Positions 7,408-17,268 are shown, counted from the first letter of the stretch. The stretch is DNA of 64,000 nt from Lysobacterales bacterium (GCA_019510125.1 JAEKKX010000021.1:1-64000); one strand, 5' to 3'. The notes: generated by a model not told the origin, from the sequence alone. Program-made: numbers and translations.

Positions 7408-10188
7408 TCACTCCCCGCGTCGTTCCGGGCCGTCGTCCTTGCGCGCCGCTTCGGGACTCACCTTCTCGATGGTGTGCCGCAGTTCGCGGCCGAGGATGGT
7501 CTTGGCGTCGCGCGCCCAGTTGTCGAGGCGCTGGTCGAAGACGAGCTTGGCGTTCTCGTCGGTGCTGACCAGCTTCAGTTCGCGCAGCTTCTGGATGAAG
7601 GTGCGGAACAGGCTCTTGTCGAAGAATTCGGGCGCGGCCGGCGCGTAGAGCAGGCTCAGGCGCTGCGCGGCGAGGTGGCAGAGGCTTTCGAGTTCGCCGG
7701 CGGCGAGCGTGCCGGGGCCGTTCTTGGCGAGCACCGAGATCGCGATGTAGTAGCGCTCGAAGGCCTGCTGCAGCGGATAGCCGAGCGCGCGCAGGCGGAA
7801 CACTTCGTCGGACTGGCCGGCATTGCGGGCGAGGATGCCGCCGTCGTCCTCGCTGACCTGCTGCAGCAGGCCTTCGCGGACGAACACGGCGATGGTGCGC
7901 TCGACCTGCGCGGCGAAGCCGTCCTCGTCCCAGGGCAGGAACAGCTCGGCCTGCACGAACGGGTACAGCGAGCGGCCGACGCGCAGCAGCGTGTTGCGGC
8001 TCATCCGCCGGTTGTGCTGGAAGCAGCAGGCGATCCATGCGCTGGCGGTGAACAGGTGCAGCACGTTGTTGCGGAAATAGCTCAGCAGCACCGCGGTGTC
8101 GCCGTCGACGTGGAGTACGTCGCCGAGCGGATGCGCGGTGCGTTCGAGCACGCCGATCTCCTCGCCGTGCTTCACGATCTCCTCCGGCGCATGCGGGGTG
8201 ACGGTGACGCGGTCGGAGTAGGGCACCTCGGCCAGCAGCGTCTTCGACAGCGCGATCTGCGCCAGCAGGTCGGCCTCGCCCATCGCATGCTTGGGCGTGG
8301 ACAGCACCGCCAGCGCGAGCAGGTTGATCGGATTGACGTCGGCGGCGCGGTTGATGTTGATCTGGATGCGGTCGGCGAGCGCGTCGATGGCGGAGGCCAG
8401 CCACTGCGGCTTCTCGTCCTCGCCGATCGGCCGGCCGTCCCATTCCGGCGCCTGCTCGGCGAGCACGTCGCCCAGCGGGATCGGCTCGCCGAAGTTCACC
8501 ACCACCTGGCCGTAGTTGCTGCGCAGCACCCGCGGGATGCCCATCAGCAACTGCCAGATCGATTCCTTGGTCTTGGCCTTGCCGGACAGTTCGTCGAGGT
8601 AGCTGGTGCCCTCCATCAGCTTCTCGTAGCCGATGTAGACCGGCTGGAACAGCACCGGCCGGGTCGGCTGGCGCAGGTGCGCGCGCAGGGTCATCGCCAG
8701 CATGCCGCCCTTGGGCTGCAGCAGGCGGCCGGTGCGCGAGCGCCCGCCTTCGATGAAGTACTCGATCGAGTAGCCGCCGGACACCAGTTGCGCGACGTAT
8801 TCGGAGAACACCGCCGAGTACAGCGCGTTGCCGCGGAAGCTGCGGCGCAGGAAGAACGCGCCGCCCTTGCGCAGCAGCGTGCCGATCACCGGCAGGTTGA
8901 GGTTGATGCCGGCGGCGATGTGCGGCGGCACCGTGCCCTTGGTGTAGAGCAGGTAGCTCAGCAGCAGGTAGTCCATGTGGCTGCGGTGGCTGGGCACGTA
9001 GATCACTTCGTAGCCCGGCGCGGCCTGCTTGAGCTTGTCGAGGTGGTGGACCAGCACGCCGCGGTAGATGCGGTTCCACACCGTGGTCAGCAGGAACGAG
9101 GCCGAGCGCACCACCGGCGGCGAATAGTCGGCGGCGATCTCGTAGGCATAGGCCTGCGCCTTCTTCCACGCGTCGTCGAGCTTGCCGTTCTCGCGGCGCG
9201 CGGTGTCGGCGATCGCCTGCCGCACCGGGTCGGCGGCCAGCACCTTGTCGATCAGCAGGCGCCGGGTGGACAGGTCCGGCCCGATCACCGCCTCGCGGAT
9301 GCGGTTGAAGTGGGTGCGCAGCACGCGCGAGAGCTTGCGCACCGTGCGTTCCGGCGGCAGGTCCTCGGCGAGGGTCTCGCGCACCGACACCGGCGTGGCG
9401 AACTGGACGTGGGTGTCGCGGCCGTTGAGCAGGATCGCCAGCAGCCGGCGCGAGCGGCCGACGATCGCCCAGTTCTCCGAGAACAGCACCGAGAACCAGC
9501 CGTTGTTCCGGTCCGGCGCGCGGCCGACGAAGATCGACACCGGCACCAGGCGCACGTCCAGCGCCGGGTCGGCGCGATGCGCCTCGAGCAGGCGCGCCAG
9601 CGCCTCGGAATGGCGTCGCGCGGGCCGGTTGAGTTTGGGCGGCTTGCCGGCGGCGAGATCCACCGCCATGTCCGCGGCCAGGCCCAGCGCGGTCGGATGG
9701 CGTCGCGAGAGCGCGACATAGGCGCGCTTGCGCCTGAGCGGGTCGCCCGGCAGCGGGCGCAGCGCCGACGGCAGCCCGGCCTCGCGGCAGGCGCGCTCCA
9801 GGATCAGCGCGTTGGACAGCCCGTAGTCCTCAAGCACGTAGCACACCGGGCGCGGGTCGTCGGCCAGGTGCTCGGGCAGCGGATCGATGTGGAGCTGGAT
9901 CCACGGTTCGAGCACCCGGCCCAGCAGCCCCGCCCACCACGGCCGGCGTCCGCGCGCCTGCGCCGCGGCCGGCGACGGCGGCGCGTCCGCGGCGGCCGGC
10001 GGCATGCCCAGCTCGGCCTGCGCCGGCGGCGGTTCGGGCGCGTCCGGCGGCGGGGCGGCGGCGGTGTGCGTGGCCTCGGGCGTCTCCGGCGCGGCGTCCG
10101 GCGCGGGGCCGGGATCGGCGCCGTCGGCGGACGCGAACAGGGTCGGTTGGTCGGGTGGAGTCGGACGGTTCGGCATGATCGCCGTCAT
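7408..10188 (-). CDS. plsB: Glycerol-3-phosphate acyltransferase PlsB
   Basis: 926 residues; makes 1-acylglycerol-3-phosphate from glycerol-3-phosphate and acyl-ACP/acyl-CoA at the inner membrane, the first step of phospholipid synthesis. The four acyltransferase blocks are present: HRSHMD (HX4D, around residue 400), GNALYSAVF, the FIEGGRSRTGR block, and PVYIGYEKLMEG. It is longer than the E. coli enzyme (807) because of an N-terminal Pro/Ala-rich, low-complexity extension of about 80 residues. The start at 10188 is chosen because it overlaps the stop of the upstream lipoprotein gene (TAATG), indicating translational coupling; an ATG four codons later is also possible. Confidence 0.95.
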   Translation of the reverse strand: MTAIMPNRPTPPDQPTLFASADGADPGPAPDAAPETPEATHTAAAPPPDAPEPPPAQAELGMPPAAADAPPSPAAAQARGRRPWWAGLLGRVLEPWIQLHIDPLPEHLADDPRPVCYVLEDYGLSNALILERACREAGLPSALRPLPGDPLRRKRAYVALSRRHPTALGLAADMAVDLAAGKPPKLNRPARRHSEALARLLEAHRADPALDVRLVPVSIFVGRAPDRNNGWFSVLFSENWAIVGRSRRLLAILLNGRDTHVQFATPVSVRETLAEDLPPERTVRKLSRVLRTHFNRIREAVIGPDLSTRRLLIDKVLAADPVRQAIADTARRENGKLDDAWKKAQAYAYEIAADYSPPVVRSASFLLTTVWNRIYRGVLVHHLDKLKQAAPGYEVIYVPSHRSHMDYLLLSYLLYTKGTVPPHIAAGINLNLPVIGTLLRKGGAFFLRRSFRGNALYSAVFSEYVAQLVSGGYSIEYFIEGGRSRTGRLLQPKGGMLAMTLRAHLRQPTRPVLFQPVYIGYEKLMEGTSYLDELSGKAKTKESIWQLLMGIPRVLRSNYGQVVVNFGEPIPLGDVLAEQAPEWDGRPIGEDEKPQWLASAIDALADRIQININRAADVNPINLLALAVLSTPKHAMGEADLLAQIALSKTLLAEVPYSDRVTVTPHAPEEIVKHGEEIGVLERTAHPLGDVLHVDGDTAVLLSYFRNNVLHLFTASAWIACCFQHNRRMSRNTLLRVGRSLYPFVQAELFLPWDEDGFAAQVERTIAVFVREGLLQQVSEDDGGILARNAGQSDEVFRLRALGYPLQQAFERYYIAISVLAKNGPGTLAAGELESLCHLAAQRLSLLYAPAAPEFFDKSLFRTFIQKLRELKLVSTDENAKLVFDQRLDNWARDAKTILGRELRHTIEKVSPEAARKDDGPERRGE

Positions 10189-11189
10189 TATGACGAAGTC
10201 GGCTTCTTCGCCGCGTCCGCTGCGGACTTCGTCGGTGACCCGGTCGTCGGGGCAGGCGTCGTCGGAGGCGTCGTCGGAGGCGTCGGAGCGCCCGTCGCCG
10301 CGGCGCCGGCGGCGGCGCGGGCGTGGCGGAGGAAGTCGCTCACGTACCAGCGACCGTCCACCCGCTCCACCGCGATCGCGGTGTCGATCGTCGCCCCGGC
10401 CAGGGGGTAGCGCATCCGCACCCGGGCATGGTCGCCGTCGCGGCTTTCCTCGGTCAGGACCATGCCGTCGAGCGCGGCGTCCAGGTCCAGCCCGTACCCG
10501 CGCAGCACGTCCTTCAGCGCCCCGGCCATCGGTCCCAGCCGCCGCAGGCTCTCGTCCATGCCCATGCGCCGGAAATCGGCCTCGGTGCGTACCCCGCTGC
10601 CGCGCGCGGCGAGCACCAGTTTCGGGATCGCCGCGTGGCCGCGCCGGGTGTCGCCCAGCCCGGCCTGCGCCCCCCATGTGGTCACGGCCTTGACCAACTG
10701 GACGTAGTGGGCGCGCTCGTCGTCGCTGAGCCGGCGGTCGCCCTGCAGGTATTTCTCGCCGAACAGGCCCAGCGCCTGCGCCGCCGCGCGGATCTCGCCG
10801 TCGGCGTGGGCGAACTGGCGATCGAAGCTTTTGCGCAGCCGGGTTTCGGCGTCGTCCGCCGACAGCGCCGCCAGCATGCCGGGGATCCGGCGCTCGAACG
10901 GCAGTTCCTCCAGCGGCCAGCGGGTCCGGCCCGCCTGCCAGGCCGCGGCCAGCGGTGCGTGCAGGTCCGGCGGCGCCGCTTCGCGGGCGAACCCGGCCAG
11001 GTCGTTCTCGCGCAGCCGGGCGTTGAGCAGCGCGACCGCCTGCACCGGCTCGGTGGCGCCGGCGGACGCGGTGCGCGCGGGCTCGCGGCCGCCGCAGCCG
11101 GCCAGGCCCAGCGCGACGGCCAGCGCCAGCAGCGCGGCGAGCGCGGCCGGACGGGGGCGGGGGCGGGGGCGGGCGAGGACGGCGGACAT
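10188..11189 (-). CDS. Predicted lipoprotein of unknown function, coupled to plsB
   Basis: 333 residues. An Arg/Pro-rich N-terminus leads into a hydrophobic segment with a clear lipobox (GLAGC), so the mature protein is lipid-anchored. The body is helical and charged, with a C-terminal beta-type segment (residues about 240-300, R-M-R-Y-P-L-A-G-A then V-E-R-V-D-G-R-W-Y-V-S-D-F-L), followed by a Thr/Pro/Ala-rich tail. The W-Y-V-x-D ending resembles domains that follow substrate-binding or NTF2-like folds, but no family is assigned. Its TAA stop shares a base with the plsB ATG. The start at 11189 is the Met nearest the signal sequence. Confidence 0.75.
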   Translation of the reverse strand: MSAVLARPRPRPRPAALAALLALAVALGLAGCGGREPARTASAGATEPVQAVALLNARLRENDLAGFAREAAPPDLHAPLAAAWQAGRTRWPLEELPFERRIPGMLAALSADDAETRLRKSFDRQFAHADGEIRAAAQALGLFGEKYLQGDRRLSDDERAHYVQLVKAVTTWGAQAGLGDTRRGHAAIPKLVLAARGSGVRTEADFRRMGMDESLRRLGPMAGALKDVLRGYGLDLDAALDGMVLTEESRDGDHARVRMRYPLAGATIDTAIAVERVDGRWYVSDFLRHARAAAGAAATGAPTPPTTPPTTPAPTTGSPTKSAADAAKKPTSS

Positions 11190-11235
11190 GAACCGGCATC
11201 TTGGCGGGCCGGGCCGGGGCCGACAAGCGACCGGC

Positions 11236-11265
11236 AAGAAAAAGGAGACCGTGGTCGGGTCTCCT
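11236..11265 (-). terminator. Intrinsic terminator downstream of the acid phosphatase gene
   Basis: On the minus strand an 8-bp stem (AGGAGACC with GGTCTCCT, arms 11243-11250 and 11258-11265, 7-base loop) is followed by a run of Ts (11239-11243). It lies between the phosphatase gene (ends 11457) and the lipoprotein-plsB pair, so it separates the two transcription units. Confidence 0.75.
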
Positions 11266-11456
11266 GCAAGACCGGCTTGCGCCGGCAGGTCACGGTTGTG
11301 GCATGGCTCCGGCGAGGCCGGACGGCGGACAGGGTAACCGTCCGCCGATCCTGATGCAACACTTCAGGTTTCACCATCCAACTTATTGAATTTCTTCGAT
11401 CTTCCTTCGGGCGAACCCGCGCGCGTGCGGAAGCCGCCGGGCCCACTCCGCCAGGC

Positions 11457-12362
11457 TTACTCCGCCGCGTTCAGCGCCTCGCGCTTGCTGGCGCGGCGGG
11501 CGTCGCGCGGCTCGGACCAGGCGTTGTTGAACAGCGCCGGCTCCCAGCCGCCGTAGCTGGGGTTGGGCAGCGCCCACCAGCGCTGGCCGAACCAGCCCCG
11601 GTACTGCGCCTCCAGCGCGCCGCGGGCCTCGGGGGTGTTGGCGACGATCTGGGCGAAGTCGCCGAGCTGGTCGCCGAACTGCATCAGCACCCGGTACTTG
11701 CGGCCGGCGAGCTGGCGCCGGCACAGCTTTTCCGAGCCTTCCTGCTCGCAGCCTTCGACGAACGACCCGAGGCCGAGGAACACGCTGTCGTCCTTCACCG
11801 GCAGGCCGGCCTTGCGCAGGTTCGACAGGGTCGCCGGGCCGAGGTGCTCGGCGCGGTTGGAGATGTAGATCAGGGTGATGCCGCGGGCGGTCGCGGCCTT
11901 CGCGAAATCGATCACGCCCGGCACCGGCTGCGCCTTTTCCTCGCGCACCCAGGCGTCCCACGTCGCTTCGTCGTATTCGCCGCCGCCGCGGACCAGGCGC
12001 GCCTGGTACGGCGAGTTGTCGAGCACGGTCTCGTCGACGTCCAGCACCACCGCCGGCGGCAGGCCCTTCGCCGGGTTGGCGCGCTCGGCGGGCACCAGGG
12101 CGTCCCACGCCGGATCCTTCAGCGCCGCGTCCAGGCGATCGGCGGCGGCGTGGTAGACGGTCTCGCAGGTCGCGCGGTACTCGGCCGCGCGCTGCATCCA
12201 CAGCACCGCATTGAGGTTGTCGTCGGCGGGTACCGTGGCCGCGGTGGGCGGCGGTGCCTCGGCCGCGGGCGGCACGGCGGCGTCCGCCGGCGTCATCGTG
12301 CGGCAGGCGCCGAGGCCCAGGACCGCGGCGAAGAGGGCGACGTGCAGCGTGGACCTGCGCAT
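11457..12362 (-). CDS. e(P4)-type acid phosphatase / 5'-nucleotidase lipoprotein (HAD superfamily)
   Basis: 301 residues. Lipoprotein signal ending LGLGAC. The HAD motifs of class C acid phosphatases are visible: V-V-L-D-V-D-E-T-V-L-D-N (D-x-D-x-T nucleophile motif, about residue 103), Y-I-S-N-R (motif II) and F-G-D-Q-L-G-D-F (acidic motif). Family members hydrolyse nucleoside monophosphates in the periplasm or at the outer membrane, for example in NAD/NMN scavenging. The start at 12362 is chosen for GGAG with 5-6 base spacing; an ATG six codons upstream lacks this. A repeat array lies immediately upstream. Confidence 0.88.
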   Translation of the reverse strand: MRRSTLHVALFAAVLGLGACRTMTPADAAVPPAAEAPPPTAATVPADDNLNAVLWMQRAAEYRATCETVYHAAADRLDAALKDPAWDALVPAERANPAKGLPPAVVLDVDETVLDNSPYQARLVRGGGEYDEATWDAWVREEKAQPVPGVIDFAKAATARGITLIYISNRAEHLGPATLSNLRKAGLPVKDDSVFLGLGSFVEGCEQEGSEKLCRRQLAGRKYRVLMQFGDQLGDFAQIVANTPEARGALEAQYRGWFGQRWWALPNPSYGGWEPALFNNAWSEPRDARRASKREALNAAE

Positions 12363-12521
12363 GGAGACTCCGGATGACATGGCGAACGGGCCGCAGAGTG
12401 TAGCCCGCCCGGATGACCGGCCTTCGGCCGTCGGCGAGGCACTGCGGCAGCGCAAGGACGGAGCAGGCCCGTGGCGCACGCGGACACGTCTTCTCCGGCG
12501 GTGCTTCCGAACGGCGGCGCT

Positions 12522-12872
12522 GCCCCTCATCCGCCCTTCGGGCACCTTCTCCCCGCGGGCGGGGAGAAGGGCGACGTTGCGCACGGCGGTGGAGCCTGCC
12601 CCTCATCGGGCCTGCGGGCATCTTCTCCCCGCGGGTGGGGAGAAGGGGCGTTGTGTATGACGGCGGCCCTAGCCCCTCATCCGCCCTTTGGGCACCTTCT
12701 CCCCGCGAGCGGGGAGAAGGGCGACGTTGCGTATGGCGGCGGTGCCTGCCCCTCATCGGGCCTTCGGGCACCTTCTCCCCGCGGGCGGGGAGAAGGGGGC
12801 GTTGTGCATGACGGCGGTGCCTGCCCCTCATCGGGCCTTCGGGCATCTTCTCCCCGCTCGCAGGGAGAAGGT
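12522..12872 (+). repeat. Five direct copies of a palindromic intergenic repeat (about 75-bp spacing)
   Basis: Units begin at 12522, 12598, 12672, 12748 and 12823, each starting GCCCCTCATC then (C/G)G(C/G)CCTTCGGGCA(C/T)CTTCT and ending in a CTTCTCCCCGC-N-GCGGGGAGAAG hairpin. Links of about 25 bases (such as CGACGTTGCG or CGTTGTGCATGACGGCGG) are also repeated, alternating between two types, so the units arose by tandem duplication of the link plus palindrome. Each unit can form two hairpins. The same family occurs at 46373-46420 and in the 48.8-49.5 kb array. Confidence 0.85.
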
Positions 12873-12950
12873 GGCGTCCGCATGGCTGTGCTGTGTCGAG
12901 GCATCCGCTGCCGCAATGCGGCAGGTCGACAGCCGCGCCGACCGACGCCG

Positions 12951-13000
12951 TCCCTCTCCCCGCCCGCGGGGAGAGGGTGCCCGGCAGGGCGGGTGAGGGG
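12951..13000 (-). repeat. Inverted, CTCTCCCC-variant copy of the palindromic repeat
   Basis: Reads CCCTCTCCCCGCCCGCGGGG then AGAGGGTGCCCGGCAGGGCG and GGTGAGGGG. This is the same architecture as the units on its left, but inverted and with CCCTCTCC in place of CCTTCTCC. A copy in the opposite orientation occurs at 48785-48832. It closes the array at the rep side. Confidence 0.75.
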
Positions 13001-13061
13001 CGCGACGGCTCAGGCCGGGAGAGGCTCGATCGCGGCGACGCTGCCGAGGCGATGCGGCGCG

Positions 13062-15041
13062 TCAGCCGTCCAGCAGCGCCTTGATCGCGGCGAAGCCGGC
13101 GCTCGCGCGCTCCTGCTTGCGCGCTGCGTCGGCCACCGGGTCGGCGCCGTCGCGCTGCAGCTCGGCTGGGGGCAGTTCGTCGAGGAAGCGGCTGGGCGTG
13201 AGCCGCAGTTTCGTGCCCCAGCGCTGGGCCTCGCGCGAGTGCGACAGCCACAACTGCTCCTTGGCGCGGGTGATGCCGACGTAGAGCAGCCGGCGCTCCT
13301 CGTCGAGGCGGCCCTCCTCCAGGCTGGCCTCGTGCGGCAGGGTGCCGTCCTCCATGCCGACGATGAACACGTAGCGGAACTCCAGGCCCTTCGCCGCATG
13401 CAGGCTCATCAGCCGCACCTGGTTGCCCGGCTCGCCCTTGTCGGCGTGGCTGAGCAGCGCCAGCGACGCCGCCAGCTCGCCCGGGCCGGCGCCGCCGCGC
13501 GCGCCGTCGAACCAGCTCGCCAGTTCGTCGAGGTTGCCGCGGCGCAACTGGAACATCTGCTCGTTCTTGCACTGCGCGCGCAGCGCGGCGAGCAGGCCGC
13601 TGCGTTCGTTGAGCAGCTTCACCAGCTCGGCCGGGGTGTGGGTGCGCGCGTCGTGGCGCAGGCCCTTGACGATGTCGGCGAAGCCGCTGAGCGCGTTCGC
13701 CGCGCGCGGCTGCAACTGCTTCAGCAGGCCGACCGATTCGGCGGCGCGCGACAGCGGCAGGCCGGCGTGGTGCGCCAGTTCCGCCAGCTTCGCCAGGGTG
13801 GTCGCGCCAACCTCGCGCTTGGGCGACTGCACCGCGCGCAGGAACGCCGCGTCGTCGTCGGGATTGGCGATCAGCCGCAGCCACGACAGCGCGTCCTTCA
13901 CCTCGCCGCGATCGAGGAACGCGGTGCCGCCGCTGAGGTGGTACGGCACGCGCAGGAGCTGCAGCGCCTTCTCCAGCGGCCGCGACTGGTGGTTGCCGCG
14001 GAACAGGATGCAGCACTCGCCCCACTCGACCTTGCGCGACTGGTTGAGGAACTGGATCTCCGAGGCGACGCGCTCGGCCTCGTGCTCGCCGTCGCGGCAT
14101 TCCAGCACGCGGATGCGCTCGCCGTCGGGCTGCTGGCTCCACAGCGTCTTCAGGTGCTCGTGCGGGTTGTTGGCGATCAGCGCGTTGGCCGCGCGCAGCA
14201 CCCGGTTGCTGCAGCGGTAGTTCTGTTCCAGCTTGACGATGCGCAGCGCCGGATAGTCCTTGCCCAACTGCGCCAGGTTCTCGGGGTTCGCGCCGCGCCA
14301 GGCGTAGATGCTCTGGTCGTCGTCGCCCACGCAGGTGAAGTTGCCCTTCTCGCCGGCGATCGCCTTCAGCAGCCGGTACTGCGCGTCGTTGGTGTCCTGG
14401 CACTCGTCGACCAGCAGGTAGCCGATGCGCTCGCGCCAGCCCAGGCGGCAGTCCTCGTCGCCTTCCAGCAACTGCACCGGCAGCCGGATCAGGTCGTCGA
14501 AGTCGACCGCGTTGAACGTCGTCAGCCGCTGCTGGTAGCGGACGTAGAGATTCGCGGCCTCGCGCTCGCGCGGGCCCAGCGCGGCGGCCTGCGCCTCCTC
14601 GGGCGACAGTCCGGCGTTCTTGGCGCGCGAGATCAGCCCCTGCATCGCCTGCACCGCATCGGGCTTGGCGCCGGGCATCAGGTCCTTGAGCTGGGCGCCG
14701 ACGTCGTCGGTGTCGAACACCGAGAAGCCGCGCTTGAGCCCGGCCTTCGCGTGCTCGATCTGCAGCAGCCGCAGGCCCAGCGCGTGGAAGGTGCAGATCG
14801 TCAGGCCTTCGGCGGCGTCGCCCCGGATCCGCTTGCCGACGCGCTCGCGCATTTCCTTCGCCGCCTTGTTGGTGAAGGTGATCGCGGCGATGCGCTTGGC
14901 CGGATAGCGGTTCGACTGGATCAGGTGCGCGATCTTCTCGACGATCACCCGGGTCTTGCCGCTGCCGGCGCCGGCCAGCACCAGCACCGGGCCGTCGGCC
15001 AGCAGCACCGCTTCGCGTTGGGGGGGATTGAGGCCGTGCAT
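13062..15041 (-). CDS. rep: ATP-dependent DNA helicase Rep
   Basis: 659 residues, UvrD/Rep superfamily 1 3'-5' helicase. It unwinds DNA at stalled forks and removes protein roadblocks. Motifs in order: Walker A AGAGSGKT (about 25-32), TFTNKAA (Ia), [10 protein letters not shown] (II), [13 protein letters not shown] (III), KLEQNYRC (IV), [12 protein letters not shown] (V) and VGITRAKE (VI). The overall match follows E. coli Rep (673 aa) rather than UvrD, for example G-N-H-Q-S-R and S-G-G-T-A-F. The start [12 protein letters not shown] is chosen by alignment with Rep; no strong ribosome site precedes it. Confidence 0.95.
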   Translation of the reverse strand: MHGLNPPQREAVLLADGPVLVLAGAGSGKTRVIVEKIAHLIQSNRYPAKRIAAITFTNKAAKEMRERVGKRIRGDAAEGLTICTFHALGLRLLQIEHAKAGLKRGFSVFDTDDVGAQLKDLMPGAKPDAVQAMQGLISRAKNAGLSPEEAQAAALGPREREAANLYVRYQQRLTTFNAVDFDDLIRLPVQLLEGDEDCRLGWRERIGYLLVDECQDTNDAQYRLLKAIAGEKGNFTCVGDDDQSIYAWRGANPENLAQLGKDYPALRIVKLEQNYRCSNRVLRAANALIANNPHEHLKTLWSQQPDGERIRVLECRDGEHEAERVASEIQFLNQSRKVEWGECCILFRGNHQSRPLEKALQLLRVPYHLSGGTAFLDRGEVKDALSWLRLIANPDDDAAFLRAVQSPKREVGATTLAKLAELAHHAGLPLSRAAESVGLLKQLQPRAANALSGFADIVKGLRHDARTHTPAELVKLLNERSGLLAALRAQCKNEQMFQLRRGNLDELASWFDGARGGAGPGELAASLALLSHADKGEPGNQVRLMSLHAAKGLEFRYVFIVGMEDGTLPHEASLEEGRLDEERRLLYVGITRAKEQLWLSHSREAQRWGTKLRLTPSRFLDELPPAELQRDGADPVADAARKQERASAGFAAIKALLDG

Positions 15042-15158
15042 GGAACTCGTGGGGGGAGATGCGGGTCGCAAGCGATATAGGTCGTCAGTTTACCCGCCGG
15101 CGTCCGCGGGATCGGCTACCGTTCGCCTCCCCCACCCCAGCCCGGATGGACCTCGACC

Positions 15159-15920
15159 ATGCGCCACGCCCTCCTGCTCGGTCTCGCGCTGGCCTGCGCC
15201 TCCGGCCCGCTCGCCGCCACCGCGCCCGCCGGTCCGCCGCCCGATCCCACCGAGGATCCGATGCTGATCACCGCCGGGTTCCTCGAGCACCACCAGGACA
15301 TGCGCTATCGCCTGCTCGGGCTCGAGGCCTACAAGGCCGGGCGCTTCGAGGACGCGCTGGGCTTCTTCCGCCGCGCCGCGTTCTTCGCCGACAAGCCGTC
15401 GCAGGGGATGGTCGCGGAGATGTACTGGAACGGCCAGGGCGTGGCGCGCGATCCGGTGCAGGCCTACATCTGGATGGACCTCGCCGCCGAACGCGGCTAC
15501 CTGGGCTTCCTCGCGCTGCGCGAGCGCTACTGGAAGGGCCTGACCGAGGCCGAGCGCGCCCGCGTGCCGGCAGAAGGCCAGGCGGTGTTCGCCCGCTTCG
15601 GCGACGCCGCGGCCAAGCCGCGCTACGAGCACCAGTTGCGGATCGGCCAGCGCGAAATGACCGGCAGCCGCACCGGCTTCAACCGCGGCGTGTCGATCGA
15701 GATCCCCGGCCCCGAGGGCAGCATCGCGATCCCGGGCACCAAGTTCTACGACGAGCGCTACTGGGACGCGAAGAAGTACTGGGCCTGGCAGGACCGCATC
15801 TGGCGCAAGCCCAGGATCGGCCGGGTCACGATCGGCGAGATCGAGGCCGTCTCGCGCATCCCGGACACCAAGCCCGAGGTCGACGCCCCGGCGCCCGAGG
15901 TCGCGCCGACGCCGCGCTGA
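15159..15920 (+). CDS. Secreted Sel1-repeat protein
   Basis: 253 residues with a Sec signal peptide (cleavage near A-T-A, about residue 21). Residues 50-110 show Sel1-like (SLR, TPR-type) helical repeats: [18 protein letters not shown], then [23 protein letters not shown]. Such repeats mediate protein-protein contacts in the periplasm. The C-terminal half has no recognised domain and ends in a Pro-rich tail. It is divergent from rep. Confidence 0.75.
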   Translation: MRHALLLGLALACASGPLAATAPAGPPPDPTEDPMLITAGFLEHHQDMRYRLLGLEAYKAGRFEDALGFFRRAAFFADKPSQGMVAEMYWNGQGVARDPVQAYIWMDLAAERGYLGFLALRERYWKGLTEAERARVPAEGQAVFARFGDAAAKPRYEHQLRIGQREMTGSRTGFNRGVSIEIPGPEGSIAIPGTKFYDERYWDAKKYWAWQDRIWRKPRIGRVTIGEIEAVSRIPDTKPEVDAPAPEVAPTPR

Positions 15921-16033
15921 CGGCGCGGCGGGCGGGCCGGGCGGCGCGCGGCCAAGTGGTCGAGCGATCGAGTGGCCGGGTGGCGGGTGGCGGGTGGCGG
16001 GCGATCGCGATCCGCCCGCTTACACTACGCGGC

Positions 16034-16657
16034 ATGGCGAAACTCTACTTCTACTACTCGGCGATGAACGCCGGAAAGACCACCACGCTGCTGCAGTCGG
16101 CGCACAACTACCGCGAGCGCGGCATGCGGGTGCTGATCTTCACGCCGAAGCTCGACTTCCGCGCCGGCGCCGGCGTGGTCGCCTCGCGGATCGGGCTCAG
16201 CGCGCAGGGCGAGGCGTTCGAGCGCGACGACGACCTCGATGCGCGGGTCCGCGCCGACATCGCCGCGCACGGCAAGCTCGACTGCGTGCTGGTCGACGAG
16301 GCCCAGTTCCTGACCAAGGCGCAGGTCTGGCAGCTCAGCGAAGTGGTCGACAGGCTGCGCATCCCGGTGCTGTGCTACGGCCTGCGCACCGATTTCCGCG
16401 GCGAGCTGTTCGAGGGCAGCCAGTACCTGCTGGCCTGGGCCGACGAGATGAGCGAGATCAAGACCATCTGCCACAGCGGCAAGAAGGCGACGATGACCGT
16501 GCGCGTCGACGAACAGGGCCGCGCCGTGCAGGACGGCCCGCAGGTCGAGATCGGCGGCAACGAACGCTATCTCTCGGTCAGCCGCGCCGAGTTCAAGAAG
16601 ATCATGCGCGGCGAGGGCCGCATCGAGCCGCTGCAGAGCGCGCTGCCGCTGGGCTGA
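16034..16657 (+). CDS. tdk: Thymidine kinase (type II), with altered zinc site
   Basis: 207 residues; phosphorylates thymidine with ATP in the pyrimidine salvage pathway. P-loop at 10-17 (S-A-M-N-A-G-K-T-T), VDEAQF with the catalytic Glu at 89, and the lasso region with G-G-N-E-R-Y. It follows E. coli Tdk closely, but of the four zinc ligands (Cys145, Cys147, Cys182, His185 in E. coli) only the first is kept (Cys146); the others read Ser148, Ser183 and Glu186. The enzyme probably folds without the structural zinc. The catalytic core is intact. Confidence 0.95.
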   Translation: MAKLYFYYSAMNAGKTTTLLQSAHNYRERGMRVLIFTPKLDFRAGAGVVASRIGLSAQGEAFERDDDLDARVRADIAAHGKLDCVLVDEAQFLTKAQVWQLSEVVDRLRIPVLCYGLRTDFRGELFEGSQYLLAWADEMSEIKTICHSGKKATMTVRVDEQGRAVQDGPQVEIGGNERYLSVSRAEFKKIMRGEGRIEPLQSALPLG

Positions 16658-16702
16658 GGCCCCGGGCGGCGTGCGGTCGGCGGCCCGCGCCGGCCGCCGT
16701 GC

Positions 16703-17254
16703 TCACTCCGCCGGCGGCGGCGGGAAATCCTCGCGCCGGTCGTAGAAACCGTCGAGATCGACGCCGTCGACGCGTGCGCCGCCGGCCACGGTCACGCTTT
16801 CGGGCATCGGCGGGCAGGGCGCGCGGATGCACTGCACCTGGCGGACGTGCCCGCCGACGCGCGGCGGCGAGGTCTTGGTCCAGGCGAAGACGATGTAGTC
16901 GTCGTCGCCCAGGCCGTCGATGCGGTACGCCGTCGCGCCGGCCGCGGTGCGCACGCAGCGGGCCGCCGCGTCGGCCGGGTCGCCGCTGCCGATCGCGCAG
17001 ATCCGCATCGCCGGCGCCGGGCCGGCGTCGTAGGCGATGCGGCCGGCGATGCTGCCGGCGGCGGCGCTGCGGGTCGCCGGCGCGGGCTTTGTCGTGGGCG
17101 CCGTCGCTTCGGGCGGCGCGCCGGGGTCGCGGGCCTCGGAGCCGGCGCAGCCGGCGGCGAGGGAGACGGCCGCGAGGCCGATCGGCAGGAGGAGGTGGAA
17201 CGCCGGGAGGAACGGCGGGAGGAACGGCGGCGGGCGGCGACGATCGGGCGACAT
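16703..17254 (-). CDS. Small lipoprotein with a predicted beta-sandwich domain
   Basis: 183 residues. An N-terminal Arg/Pro-rich start and hydrophobic segment end in the lipobox LAAGC. Residues about 65-115 (G-S-I-A-G-R-I-A-Y then Y-R-I-D-G-L-G-D-D-D-Y-I-V-F-A-W) look like a carboxypeptidase-regulatory-like beta-sandwich. A Cys-rich loop C-I-R-A-P-C-P-P follows. Function unknown. It lies 14 bases downstream of the Ser/Thr kinase gene on the same strand, so it may be co-transcribed with it. Confidence 0.7.
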   Translation of the reverse strand: MSPDRRRPPPFLPPFLPAFHLLLPIGLAAVSLAAGCAGSEARDPGAPPEATAPTTKPAPATRSAAAGSIAGRIAYDAGPAPAMRICAIGSGDPADAAARCVRTAAGATAYRIDGLGDDDYIVFAWTKTSPPRVGGHVRQVQCIRAPCPPMPESVTVAGGARVDGVDLDGFYDRREDFPPPPAE

Positions 17255-17268
17255 GGCGGAACTCCGGG

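Larger units (their letters stand above)
12363..13061. other. Intergenic stretch filled by palindromic repeats
   Basis: About 700 bases between the acid phosphatase gene and rep. The first 150 bases carry the phosphatase upstream region. The rest is almost entirely the five direct repeat units and one inverted variant listed separately. No gene is supported here; open frames in it are translations of the repeat itself. Confidence 0.7.

Noticed and set aside
12522-12872. Possible CRISPR array with 75-bp period
   Set aside because: The linkers themselves repeat, unlike spacers, and the repeats are dispersed elsewhere in the window. No cas genes.
12471-13084. Small proteins rich in P-S-P-R-G-R-G-E-G read through the repeat array
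   Set aside because: These are translations of the palindromic repeats and appear in all frames. Not genes.
15960-16030. Short GGGTGGC tandem repeat upstream of tdk
   Set aside because: Only about three short copies in GC-rich DNA; it is not distinctive and has no clear role.
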